Below, piece by piece: positions 23,157-31,744 of a DNA stretch of 38,049 nt. The notes under the pieces are model-generated. The model ran no database searches and was not told the origin of the DNA. It worked only from the letters and a program-made list of their open reading frames with translations. This DNA is from Spirochaetaceae bacterium. GTDB lineage: Bacteria; Spirochaetota; Spirochaetia; SZUA-6; DRHE01. The stretch lies in assembly GCA_020353535.1 (NCBI GenBank), contig CP070696.1, positions 4,228,400-4,266,448 on the forward strand. The letters run 5' to 3'. Both the position numbers and the translations under genes were made by a program. The number at the start of each line of letters is the position of its first letter. The first letter of the stretch is position 1.

Positions 23157-24710
23157 GTGAGTACATCCAAAACCCAATACGTTGGTGCGATCGATCAGGG
23201 CACCACCTCCACCCGCTTCATCCTCTTCGACCGGCAGGGTCGCACGGTCGCCTCCCATCAGCTCGAGCATCGCCAGATCTTTCCCCAGGCCGGATGGGTG
23301 GAACATGATCCTCAAGAGATCTGGGAGCGTACCGTGCGGGTGATCCGGGAGGCCCTGAAAACAGCCGGTGCTAACCCCCGCCAGATCGCCGCAATCGGTA
23401 TTACCAACCAGCGGGAGACCACTGTAGCCTGGAATCGGAAAACCGGTCAGCCTTTCGGAAACGCCATCGTCTGGCAGGATACCCGTACCGACGAGATCGT
23501 GGCCAAGCTGGCCAGTCAGGGAGCCGAGCAGGGGGGCATCGACCGCTTCCGGGAGAAGACGGGACTTCCCCTGGCTACCTACTTCTCAGGGCCCAAGCTG
23601 AGCTGGCTCCTAGCTGAGGAGCCGGCCGTTCGCAAAGCGGCCGAAAGCGGTGAGGCAGCCTTCGGCACCATCGACAGCTGGCTGATTTGGAACCTGACCG
23701 GAGGGGCGGGCGGGGGCCGGTTGGTCACCGATCCCAGCAATGCCAGCCGCACCCTGCTGATGAACCTGGAATCCCTGCAGTGGGATGATGCGATGCTCGG
23801 CGTCCTCGAGATTCCGCCGGCGATGCTCCCTGCAATCGTTCCCTCGGTCCCGGGTGAGCCCTACGGGTACACCCGGAAGGATGGTCCCTTCGCCGCGGAA
23901 ATCCCGGTGGCCGGCGTGCTGGGAGATCAGCAGGCAGCTCTGTTCGGACAGGCCTGCTTCTTGCCGGGAACATCCAAGAATACCTACGGCACCGGCTGCT
24001 TTCTGCTCCTCAACACGGGGGAGAAGATCATCCACTCGCAGCACGGGCTGATCACCACCGTCGGCTATCAGCAGGCCGACCACGCTCCGGTCTACGCTCT
24101 GGAGGGCTCCATCGCCATCACCGGCGCCCTGGTGCAGTGGCTGCGGGACAACCTCGGCCTGATCCAGAGCTCCGAACAGATCGAAATCCTTGCCCGGGAG
24201 GTGGAGGACAGCGGCGGGGTGTACTTCGTGCCGGCCTTCTCCGGGCTCTTCGCTCCCTACTGGCGAAGCGATGCCCGGGGAGTGATCGCGGGCCTTAGCC
24301 GCTACGCCACTAAGGAGCATTTGGCTCGGGCCGCCCTGGAGGCCACCGCTTTCCAAACCTTTGAAATCTTCGAAGCCATGGAGCGGGATGCGGGCATCAG
24401 CATCCCCTCCCTGAAGGTGGACGGGGGCATGGTGGTGAACGAAATCCTGATGCAGTTTCAGGCGGATCTTCTCGACGTCCCGGTGATCCGGCCGAAGATC
24501 AACGAAACCACGGCCCTGGGCGCCGCCTTCGCCGCCGGGCTCTCGGTGGGTTTCTGGGAATCTCACGAGCAACTGCAAGCTCTCTGGGAAGAGGACAGGC
24601 GCTGGAACCCCCAAATGGAGCAGCAGGAACGGCAGCGGCGGATTCACTTCTGGAAGAAAGCGGTCAGCCGTAGCCTTGACTGGCTGGAAAGCGAAGGAAG
24701 CCCGGCATAG
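23157..24710 (+). CDS. glpK: Glycerol kinase
   Basis: The 517-residue FGGY kinase shows AIDQGTTSTRFILFD (phosphate loop), GWVEHDPQEIWE, GITNQRETTVAWNR, AIVWQDTRT, the second nucleotide region TYGTGCFLLLNTG, and VDGGMVVNEILMQFQADLL. It phosphorylates glycerol to sn-glycerol 3-phosphate with ATP. GTG 23157 is chosen because AGGAGGA lies eight bases upstream and the protein then begins like other GlpK proteins; an upstream in-frame start at 23115 would add 14 unlikely residues. The next gene begins immediately after the stop codon, so product and next enzyme are coupled. No glycerol facilitator gene is in the operon. Confidence 0.96.
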   Translation: MSTSKTQYVGAIDQGTTSTRFILFDRQGRTVASHQLEHRQIFPQAGWVEHDPQEIWERTVRVIREALKTAGANPRQIAAIGITNQRETTVAWNRKTGQPFGNAIVWQDTRTDEIVAKLASQGAEQGGIDRFREKTGLPLATYFSGPKLSWLLAEEPAVRKAAESGEAAFGTIDSWLIWNLTGGAGGGRLVTDPSNASRTLLMNLESLQWDDAMLGVLEIPPAMLPAIVPSVPGEPYGYTRKDGPFAAEIPVAGVLGDQQAALFGQACFLPGTSKNTYGTGCFLLLNTGEKIIHSQHGLITTVGYQQADHAPVYALEGSIAITGALVQWLRDNLGLIQSSEQIEILAREVEDSGGVYFVPAFSGLFAPYWRSDARGVIAGLSRYATKEHLARAALEATAFQTFEIFEAMERDAGISIPSLKVDGGMVVNEILMQFQADLLDVPVIRPKINETTALGAAFAAGLSVGFWESHEQLQALWEEDRRWNPQMEQQERQRRIHFWKKAVSRSLDWLESEGSPA

Positions 24711-26198
24711 ATGAAGAATGATATCTACGATGTGGCCGTCGTAGGAGCTGGAGTGTCCGGAGCATCCATAGCCCGGAAACTCTCCGCCTACGCCTGCGAC
24801 ACCGTGGTTTTGGAGAAGGAATGGGATGTCTCTTTCGGGGTGTCCAAGACCAACTCCGGAGTGATCCACGGCGGCTTCCACTACCCTACCTCTCTGCTCA
24901 AGGGCCGGCTGGAGGTAGCGGGTAACATCATGTTCGACCGGCTCCAGCAGGAGCTGCACTTTCCCTTCCAACGCTGCGGCATCCTGGTGGTGGCTTTCAC
25001 CGTAGAGGAGATGAAGACCGTTGAGAAACTGTACATGCAGGGAGCTGCCAACAAGGTTATCGGCCTGGAGTTGTGCAACCGGGAGCGCATCCAGGCCCTC
25101 GAACCCAAGTTGAACGCGGATGTGGTCGGCGGCCTTCACGCCCCGACCGGGGGGGTTATTGAACCGTACCGCTTCGTTTTTTCCCTGATCGAGTCTGCCA
25201 GGAAGAACGGGGTCGAGCTGCGGACTCGCTTCAAGGTCGTGAAGGTGGAACAGCGCGACGATCACTTCCTGATCCATGGGGAGAGCGGTCCGAGCTTGAA
25301 GGCTCGCTACCTGGTCAATGCCGCGGGCCTGTACACCGACGAGGTATCGGCAGCCTGCGACGCCGAGCGTTTCCGGATCAAACCGCTCAAAGGGCAGGAG
25401 TTCCTGTTGGACAGGAACGCCGCCGGTCTGCCGGGTAAAGTCATCTTCCCGGTACCCGGGGCTAAATCCAAGGGCATCCTGGTCATCCCCACGCCGGAGG
25501 GTACCTGTATGGTGGGCCCCACCGCGGTGGAACAGGAGGATAAGGAAGACCTGTCCACCAATCAGAGCAATTTCGAGGCGATTTTCCACTCCGCCCGCAG
25601 ACTGATCCCCAAGATCTCCGAGCGGGACATCATTACCGCCTTCGCCGGCCTGCGTCCCACCCTGCAGGGGGGCGACTTCTACATCGCCGTTTCCGAACAG
25701 CAGCCCCGCCTCATCCAGGTGGCCGGGATCCAATCCCCCGGCTTGACCGCAGCGCCGGCGATTGGAGAATACGTGAAGGATTTGCTCAAGAGCACGGGCC
25801 TGGTCCTGACCGAGCGCCCTGACTTCGATCCCCTTATCGACGAGGTTCCCCGCATCCGCCAGCTCTCCCCCTACGAAGCGGACCTGTTGGTCGAGAGGGA
25901 TCCCGCCTACGGAGAGATCGTCTGTCGCTGCGAATCCGTATCCGAGGCGGAGATCGTGGCCGCCATAAGGCGGGGGCACACCACGATGGACGGCATCAAA
26001 TTCTACACCCGGGCTCAGATGGGCCGCTGCCAGGGCGGATTCTGCAGCTACAAGATCATGAAGATCCTTCAGCGGGAGACGGGGAAGTCCATCACGGAGA
26101 TCAGCAAACGCGGCGGAGGCAGCCGGATCATCACTGACCGGGTGGGCAATCTCACCGTGGAGATCTCTACCACGGCTGCCGGCCAGGGCGACGGATGA
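24711..26198 (+). CDS. FAD-dependent glycerol-3-phosphate dehydrogenase/oxidase with C-terminal BFD domain
   Basis: The 495-residue flavoprotein has DVAVVGAGVSGASIARKL, SKTNSGVIHGGFHYP, GGVIEPYRFVFSLIE and AGLRPTLQGGDFYIA. A C-terminal BFD-like [2Fe-2S] domain has CRCESVSEAEIVAAI and MGRCQGGFC. Together with the next two genes this is the three-component glycerol-3-phosphate oxidising set found in Thermotoga and clostridia. It should convert glycerol 3-phosphate to dihydroxyacetone phosphate. This makes two GlpA-related flavoproteins in one window; unlike the one at 2446-3735, this one keeps its BFD domain. Confidence 0.9.
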   Translation: MKNDIYDVAVVGAGVSGASIARKLSAYACDTVVLEKEWDVSFGVSKTNSGVIHGGFHYPTSLLKGRLEVAGNIMFDRLQQELHFPFQRCGILVVAFTVEEMKTVEKLYMQGAANKVIGLELCNRERIQALEPKLNADVVGGLHAPTGGVIEPYRFVFSLIESARKNGVELRTRFKVVKVEQRDDHFLIHGESGPSLKARYLVNAAGLYTDEVSAACDAERFRIKPLKGQEFLLDRNAAGLPGKVIFPVPGAKSKGILVIPTPEGTCMVGPTAVEQEDKEDLSTNQSNFEAIFHSARRLIPKISERDIITAFAGLRPTLQGGDFYIAVSEQQPRLIQVAGIQSPGLTAAPAIGEYVKDLLKSTGLVLTERPDFDPLIDEVPRIRQLSPYEADLLVERDPAYGEIVCRCESVSEAEIVAAIRRGHTTMDGIKFYTRAQMGRCQGGFCSYKIMKILQRETGKSITEISKRGGGSRIITDRVGNLTVEISTTAAGQGDG

Positions 26199-27451
26199 GA
26201 GAGAAACGCTCGGACGCCGTAGTCATTGGGGGTGGCTCCGCCGGACTGGCCGTGGCCTCCAGAATCGCCCAGCAGGGGTATTCGGTCATCATTCTGGAAC
26301 GGGAGACCGAGCTGGGGGGGATCCTGAACCAGTGCATCCACAATGGCTTCGGTCTGCAGCGTTTCAAGGAAGATCTGACGGGTCCCGAGTACGCCGAACG
26401 CTTCGTCCAGGCGGTGGAGAAGCAAAATAACATCGAGGTGCTTCTGGAAACTACCGCTCTGGAGGTGAGTCCCGGACCGGTACATACAGTCTACGGCTAT
26501 TCCCGGCACGGCGGCGTGATCCGGATCGACGCCCGAGTCATCGTGCTGGCTATGGGCTGCCGGGAGCGGAACCGGGGCAACATCGGCATTCCCGGCACAC
26601 GCCCGGCAGGCGTGTTCACCGCCGGACTGGCGCAGAGGCTGATCAACATCGACGGCTACATTCCGGGTCGCCGGGCGGTAATCCTCGGTTCCGGGGACAT
26701 CGGACTGATCATGGCCCGTCGTCTTACCTGGGTGGGTGTGAACGTACTTGGGGTGATCGAGATCCAAAGCTACCCCTCCGGGCTTACCCGGAACATCGTT
26801 CAGTGCCTGAATGACTTTGGTATCCCCCTGTACCTCTCCCACACCGTTACGGAGATCCGCGGCAAGGACCGGGTAACCGGGGTGAAGGTCGCTGCCCTGG
26901 AAGAGGGTCAGGCCGTAGCTTCAAAGGGCTTCGATCTGGACTGCGACACCATCCTCCTTTCCGTAGGCTTGATTCCGGACAACGAGCTGTCCAGGAAGTT
27001 CGGTGTGCGCCTGAATCCCGAAACTGGAGGTGCCTTCGTGGATGCCGGGCTGATGAGCTCGGTTCCGGGGGTATTCTCCTGCGGCAACGTGCTCCATGTA
27101 CACGACCTGGTCGATTACGTAAGTGAAGAGTCCGAACGCTGCGCCTCTTTCGTCGGCGAGTACCTGGAGGGAAGTTATCAACACCAGCATCAGCCCGTAG
27201 TGGCCGGAGCGAATGTCAAATACGTCATTCCGAACCGCTACCTTGCGGCAAGGGCAAATCGTTTCTATTTGCGCTCGCTGATCGTCAAAAATAAGGCCGA
27301 GCTGATCGTCACCGTGGATGGGGAGGCGCTGAAGCGGAAAAAACTGGCCCATGTCCAGCCCTCCGAGATGGTCAGCTTCGATCTGGAAGCGGAGGAACTG
27401 TCCCCGGTTTCGGAATCACGGGAGCAGAAATTGGAGGTCGGAATCTACTGA
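26195..27451 (+). CDS. NAD(P)/FAD-dependent oxidoreductase of the glycerol operon
   Basis: The 418-residue protein has two dinucleotide-binding motifs: AVVIGGGSAGLAVASRIA near the start (FAD) and RAVILGSGDIGLIMARRL in the middle (NAD). It also has VIVLAMGCRERNRGN and GVFSCGNVLHVHDLVDYV near the C-terminus. Homologues sit between the GlpA-like flavoprotein and DUF1667 and probably connect glycerol-3-phosphate oxidation to NAD(H) or peroxide reduction. Start and stop overlap the neighbouring genes (4 and 1 bases), showing tight coupling. Confidence 0.88.
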   Translation: MREKRSDAVVIGGGSAGLAVASRIAQQGYSVIILERETELGGILNQCIHNGFGLQRFKEDLTGPEYAERFVQAVEKQNNIEVLLETTALEVSPGPVHTVYGYSRHGGVIRIDARVIVLAMGCRERNRGNIGIPGTRPAGVFTAGLAQRLINIDGYIPGRRAVILGSGDIGLIMARRLTWVGVNVLGVIEIQSYPSGLTRNIVQCLNDFGIPLYLSHTVTEIRGKDRVTGVKVAALEEGQAVASKGFDLDCDTILLSVGLIPDNELSRKFGVRLNPETGGAFVDAGLMSSVPGVFSCGNVLHVHDLVDYVSEESERCASFVGEYLEGSYQHQHQPVVAGANVKYVIPNRYLAARANRFYLRSLIVKNKAELIVTVDGEALKRKKLAHVQPSEMVSFDLEAEELSPVSESREQKLEVGIY

Positions 27452-27864
27452 TGAAACGGAAGATGGTGTGTATCTCCTGCCCCCTGAGCTGCCGTCTGAC
27501 CGTCACCTGGGAGGAGGAGTCAGATATCACGGTGCAGGGCAACAAATGCGCCAAGGGTGAGAGCTACGCCCAGGAAGAGATCCTTGCGCCCAAGCGAGTG
27601 GTGACGGCTACGGTGGCTGTCTCGGCAGCAACCTTGGCGCCTCCTTCGGCGGCGGCTTCCTCATCCGGTCTCACAGCGACTGGCTCCCGGCGTCTTCCGG
27701 TGAAGACCAGCGCTCCCCTGCTCAAAGAGCACATACCCGCTTTGCTCAACGAGCTGTACAGAATGAAGATCGAAGCTCCGGTCAACTGCGGTGAGGTTCT
27801 GCTGAAAGACTTCGCCGGAACCGGTGTGAATCTGGTGGCCACCAGAAGTATCGGGGAGCACTGA
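27451..27864 (+). CDS. DUF1667 iron-sulfur-type protein of the glycerol operon
   Basis: The 137-residue protein has the DUF1667 pattern: CISCPLSCRLTV near the N-terminus, GNKCAKGESYAQEEI, PKRVVTATV, RLPVKTSAPLLKE and the C-terminal NCGEVLLKDFAGTGVNLVATR. The cysteines suggest metal or iron-sulfur binding and an accessory role for the two preceding flavoproteins. Residues about 58-79 are an Ala/Ser/Thr/Pro-rich insertion where the family usually has only a few residues. Confidence 0.88.
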   Translation: MKRKMVCISCPLSCRLTVTWEEESDITVQGNKCAKGESYAQEEILAPKRVVTATVAVSAATLAPPSAAASSSGLTATGSRRLPVKTSAPLLKEHIPALLNELYRMKIEAPVNCGEVLLKDFAGTGVNLVATRSIGEH

Positions 27865-27866
27865 GC

Positions 27867-28724
27867 ATGCTGCGGATCGGAACATCGAGCTGGAACTACG
27901 ACTCCTGGGAAGGACTAGTATACAACCGGGACAGCGGCCGCAGCTACCTGGAGCAGTACGCGGAGATGTACGACACGGCGGAGATCGACAGGTGGTTCTG
28001 GTCCCTGTTCGAATCCCCGGAGCCGCGGCTTCCCGATACTCGGACTGCGGAGGAGTACAGACGCAGCGTGCCTGAGGATTTTCGCTTCACCATCAAGGTG
28101 CCCAACAGCATCACCCTGACCCATCACTACCAGCGGGACAAGAGTAGACCTCTCAGGGCTAATCCCCACTTCCTCTCCCCGGAGCTATTCGACGCCTTCC
28201 TCCAGCGCATCGGTGCGTTAAAAGGACGCATCGCGGCCCTGATCTTTCAGTTCGAGTACCTCAACAAGCAGAAGATGGCCTCCCAGAAGGAGTTTCAATC
28301 CAAGATGGAGAGCTTTTTTTCCTCGATCCAGTGCGCCTACACCTGCACCGTAGAAACCAGAAATCCTCAGTACCTCAACGACGCTTATTTCGAGTTTCTG
28401 CGCAGGAACAGGCTTTACCCCTGCTTTCTCCAGGGCTATTACATGCCGGATCTGCGCAAGATCCTGCCCGGACGGGAGCAATGGTTCCGGCAGGGTGATC
28501 TGGCGGTCATCCGCCTGCACGGACCGGACCGCCAGGGTATGGAGAAGATGAGCGGGAAGCAGTGGGACCGGATCGTGAGTCCCAAGGACGAGGAGATCGG
28601 AGATATTCTGGATACGATCGCTCGCCTGCTGCGCAGAGGTGTGGATGTCTACCTCAATGTAAACAACCACTACGAGGGATCCGCCCCCCTGACGATCCGC
28701 AAGATCCGGGACAGGCTACAATGA
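27867..28724 (+). CDS. DUF72 (YecE-like) protein
   Basis: The 285-residue protein begins MLRIGTSSWNYDSWEGLVY and has AEIDRWFWSLF, FRFTIKVPNSITLTH, TVETRNPQY and a C-terminal DVYLNVNNHYEGSAPLTI, the conserved segments of DUF72, a TIM-barrel family without an established reaction. It is the last gene of the glycerol operon, two bases after the DUF1667 stop, so it may act on a glycerol-derived metabolite. It converges on the GH13 gene with a 43-base gap that holds no hairpin. Confidence 0.85.
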   Translation: MLRIGTSSWNYDSWEGLVYNRDSGRSYLEQYAEMYDTAEIDRWFWSLFESPEPRLPDTRTAEEYRRSVPEDFRFTIKVPNSITLTHHYQRDKSRPLRANPHFLSPELFDAFLQRIGALKGRIAALIFQFEYLNKQKMASQKEFQSKMESFFSSIQCAYTCTVETRNPQYLNDAYFEFLRRNRLYPCFLQGYYMPDLRKILPGREQWFRQGDLAVIRLHGPDRQGMEKMSGKQWDRIVSPKDEEIGDILDTIARLLRRGVDVYLNVNNHYEGSAPLTIRKIRDRLQ

Positions 28725-28767
28725 CCTGCAGCCCGCTCCCCGCCCCCAGCCAGACGATCCCAATCAT

Positions 28768-30903
28768 CTATATCTCGGCGATCTCGAAGAAGTAGGGCAC
28801 GAATGGGAGGGGTGTCAGGGAAAGCCCCTGCAGCTCCCTGCCCTCCCAGGCCTCCGTACCGTACTCCGACCAGCGACGCCGACTGATCAGATCGTTCAAG
28901 ATGTATTTGCTTTCTTTCGCCAGCTCCAACACATCTGCCGGTACGGAGAAGGTAAAGGTGGAGGTCTCTGGCCAGAGGCTGATCAATCCCCAGACGACCT
29001 GCTGGGCATTGCGGCGCACTATGCTGAGCACCCAGGGATGAGAGCTGTCCACCAAGTTGAACAGGATATCTCCCTGCAGGATTGCTGGAGACTCTGCCCG
29101 AGCCCGCAGCACGGCCCGATAGAATTCATCCTGCCCCCTCTCCTGGCCGCTCCAGATCATGGGTATGAATCCGGCCAACAGCAGGGCTGCGAAACCGGCC
29201 CGGCTAGCCTGCGAACCCCGCCAGGGGTAGGCGGGGGGATGGAACTCCCGTGTATCGTGTGTCTCCATGAAGCACACCCGCCGAGCCCCGTCGGGCAGAG
29301 ACAGGCGGTGGTCCTGGATCCAGCTGCTCCACTCAGCCGGGGTCAGACGGGCCTGCAGCAGCTGATAGGTTTGGATGCAGGACAGATAGTCACAGGCCAG
29401 GTCGTGGGATTTGCTGAACAGGGGCCCGAACAGTTCGCAGAGCAGCACGGCTTCGGCATCGACCTCTTTGACCCCCCGCTGCAGCTCTTCGAGCAGACGC
29501 AGGACCCCGAGGTTGGTCGCACTGGCCCGGTACGTGAGGCTGCGGTCCCAGTTCGGCTCCTTGGCCAGAGGCGCATCGACCCGAAAGCCGTCAAATCCGT
29601 AGCTCCGCAGCATCTGCAGGCTCCACGCCAGCATATAGCGCTGATACTGAGAATTCGCCCAATCGAAGGAATATGTGTCATTCCAGCCGCGGGAGGACAC
29701 CAGCTCACCTCGCTCATCCCGGCAGAACCACTCCGGATGCTCACCGACATATCGGGCCTCCAGAGCACAGCCCTGGGGCACGAAGTCCAGAAGCAGGCGC
29801 ATACCCAGACGATGCGCTTCAGTCACCAGCAAATGGAACTCCTCTTCACCGCCCAGGCTGGGATCGAGGGCTTCGAAGTCCAGTATGGCGTAGGGACTGC
29901 CATTGGTCTTCCAATTCCCATCCCAGATCCTGCCTATAGGATTGTGGTAGCGGAAGATCGGCAGCAGGTAGAGCGTGTCACATCCCATCGCTTTAATGCG
30001 ACCCAGCTCCTGACTCAGGCCTTGAAAGCCGCCGAATTGCCCGGGGTGAACCTCGTAGATCCCGGCCGCAGCCACCCAGCCGGGCAGCCGATACATCGGC
30101 GGTTCCAACCCAACCTCCCTGAAGGTCCTGCGGTACTCGAGCAGGGCTTGGGGCCACGATCCGGAAAAGACGAGCAGATGTTGATCGCCAGCGCTCAAGC
30201 TCTGCCCCGGAGCAAGCCAGGCGGCCAGGGCGCTGTCGTGAATGAGATCGAGGGACTCCCCTGATCCGTCGACTCCAGGCAGGGCTTCCTCGACCTCGCT
30301 GTAGTACCAGCAGAGCAGCACCTGCTGTTCCTCTGTGTTGTTGACAGCCAGCAGACCCGGGCTGCAGTCCGGCGCGGTTTCCATGGCCATGCCCCAGCGG
30401 TCTCGGGCTCCCGGAGCGAAGCCTTCCGTCGGGGGATTGCCCAGGCTCTGGGAAGCCGCCACCGCCAGGGGCAGTCGCGGCCGCACCGCGGTTCCCGGCG
30501 CCTCGAACAGGCAGTGCTCCAGGGCACCGATCCGCACCCCTGGAACCGCCAGGCGCAGACCCCGGATCTGCAGCTCCTTGCCACCTTGATTTTTCAAAGT
30601 TACCCGGCGGCTGATGCGGGGACCGACGATCAAATAGCCGTCGCCCAGCGTGAGCGGACCGAAGCGCATGGTGACGGTGATCTCTATGCCGTTCGGCTCA
30701 TCCCGGACGCTGTGCTCCTGAAGCAGCGGAGACTCCCGCTCACCGAGCCAGCCGTCGGAAAGTCGCACATCGACACTACCTCGATCCGTCTCATGTCCGA
30801 TCCAGTTTCCCCGGCTTCCAAGAGACCGGAGCAGGCAGAGGCTGCCGCTGTGCGTTGAAAAACCGATCTCTACATCCGCCGTCTGAAAAGATAGGATCTG
30901 CAT
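28768..30903 (-). CDS. Glycoside hydrolase family 13 (alpha-amylase clan) enzyme with a large N-terminal domain
   Basis: The 711-residue protein has about 275 residues of beta-rich N-terminal domain that I do not recognise, then a GH13 catalytic barrel: GIYEVHPGQFGGFQGLSQEL, DGFRVDAP with nucleophile Asp443, LLCELFGP with acid/base Glu490, and FMETHDTRE with Asp550. Conserved region I reads LLLDFVPQGC, so the usual Asn and His of D-x-V-x-N-H are replaced by Gln and Gly. No signal peptide is seen, so it should cleave imported alpha-glucans or oligosaccharides in the cytoplasm. GCAGGAG upstream of ATG 30903 supports the start. It is the last gene of the second importer operon, 16 bases after the permease. 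Confidence 0.85.
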   Translation of the reverse strand: MQILSFQTADVEIGFSTHSGSLCLLRSLGSRGNWIGHETDRGSVDVRLSDGWLGERESPLLQEHSVRDEPNGIEITVTMRFGPLTLGDGYLIVGPRISRRVTLKNQGGKELQIRGLRLAVPGVRIGALEHCLFEAPGTAVRPRLPLAVAASQSLGNPPTEGFAPGARDRWGMAMETAPDCSPGLLAVNNTEEQQVLLCWYYSEVEEALPGVDGSGESLDLIHDSALAAWLAPGQSLSAGDQHLLVFSGSWPQALLEYRRTFREVGLEPPMYRLPGWVAAAGIYEVHPGQFGGFQGLSQELGRIKAMGCDTLYLLPIFRYHNPIGRIWDGNWKTNGSPYAILDFEALDPSLGGEEEFHLLVTEAHRLGMRLLLDFVPQGCALEARYVGEHPEWFCRDERGELVSSRGWNDTYSFDWANSQYQRYMLAWSLQMLRSYGFDGFRVDAPLAKEPNWDRSLTYRASATNLGVLRLLEELQRGVKEVDAEAVLLCELFGPLFSKSHDLACDYLSCIQTYQLLQARLTPAEWSSWIQDHRLSLPDGARRVCFMETHDTREFHPPAYPWRGSQASRAGFAALLLAGFIPMIWSGQERGQDEFYRAVLRARAESPAILQGDILFNLVDSSHPWVLSIVRRNAQQVVWGLISLWPETSTFTFSVPADVLELAKESKYILNDLISRRRWSEYGTEAWEGRELQGLSLTPLPFVPYFFEIAEI

Positions 30904-30919
30904 CCGCTCCTGCCCGGCC

Positions 30920-31744
30920 TCACCCCTTCACCGCTCCGGCGGCGATCCCCTTGACGATGTACTTCTGAAGTGCCAGATAGAAAATCACGATCGGCGTTGC
31001 CGAAAGAACCAGAGAGGCCGCCATGGGCCCGTATTCCTTCAAGAACTGTCCGTGAAAACGCATCTGTTCCAGCTGCAAAGTACCCTTGCGCACGATGATC
31101 AGAGGCAGCAGGAAATCGTTCCAGATCCACAGAGCGTCTAGGATGGCGATCGTGGCCGTGATCGGCGTCAGCAGGGGAAAGACGATTCTAAAAAAGGTAT
31201 AGAACTGCCCTGCCCCGTCGATGGCCGCGGATTCCTCCAACTCCCTGGGCACGCCTTTGACGAATCCATGATACATGAACACGGCCAGCGGGGCACCCAA
31301 TCCCCAGTACATGGGAATGATCCCCCAGATCGAAGTCAGATTCAAATCGGTAGCCAGAACCGCGATCGGCACCATGATGATCTGAAATGGAATGACCAGG
31401 GCAAAGGCGAAGAACATGTAGAGGGCCCAGGAAAGGCGGTTGATGGTGCGGGCCAGCATGTAGGCGGCCATGGAGCTGAACAACAGGATCCCGGCAACCC
31501 CGAAAAAGGTAATCAGAAAGGTGTTGGCCAGGGTGCGGGGAAAACGCATCTCGGTCCAGGCCTTCGCGAAATTTCCCAGCTCCAGCCGCGAGGGGGGGGC
31601 GACCGGTTGCAATGTGATCTCCGCCTCCGGTTTCACAGCATTGTTGAGAACAAACAATGCTGGGTAGATGAAGCTCAAGGCAGCCAGAATCATAAACACC
31701 TCGAAGATTCGCAAAGTCCAGGGAATGCGTCGCCGGGTTTTCAT
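30920..31744 (-). CDS. Sugar ABC transporter permease, MalG type
   Basis: The 274-residue protein has six membrane segments, the EAA loop (ELEESAAIDGAGQFYTFFRI) and the C-terminal KGIAAGAVKG of MalG-type permeases. The start overlaps the stop of the larger permease gene (ATGA). Together they form the channel of the second CUT1-type importer in the window. Confidence 0.93.
   Translation of the reverse strand: MKTRRRIPWTLRIFEVFMILAALSFIYPALFVLNNAVKPEAEITLQPVAPPSRLELGNFAKAWTEMRFPRTLANTFLITFFGVAGILLFSSMAAYMLARTINRLSWALYMFFAFALVIPFQIIMVPIAVLATDLNLTSIWGIIPMYWGLGAPLAVFMYHGFVKGVPRELEESAAIDGAGQFYTFFRIVFPLLTPITATIAILDALWIWNDFLLPLIIVRKGTLQLEQMRFHGQFLKEYGPMAASLVLSATPIVIFYLALQKYIVKGIAAGAVKG

Noticed and set aside
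23610..25979. Minus-strand open frame of about 789 codons
   Set aside because: It lies antisense to glycerol kinase and the glycerol-3-phosphate flavoprotein, which carry clear motifs; the antisense translation is uninformative.
29038..30264. Plus-strand open frame of about 408 codons
   Set aside because: It is antisense to the GH13 gene and has no recognisable domain or ribosome binding site.
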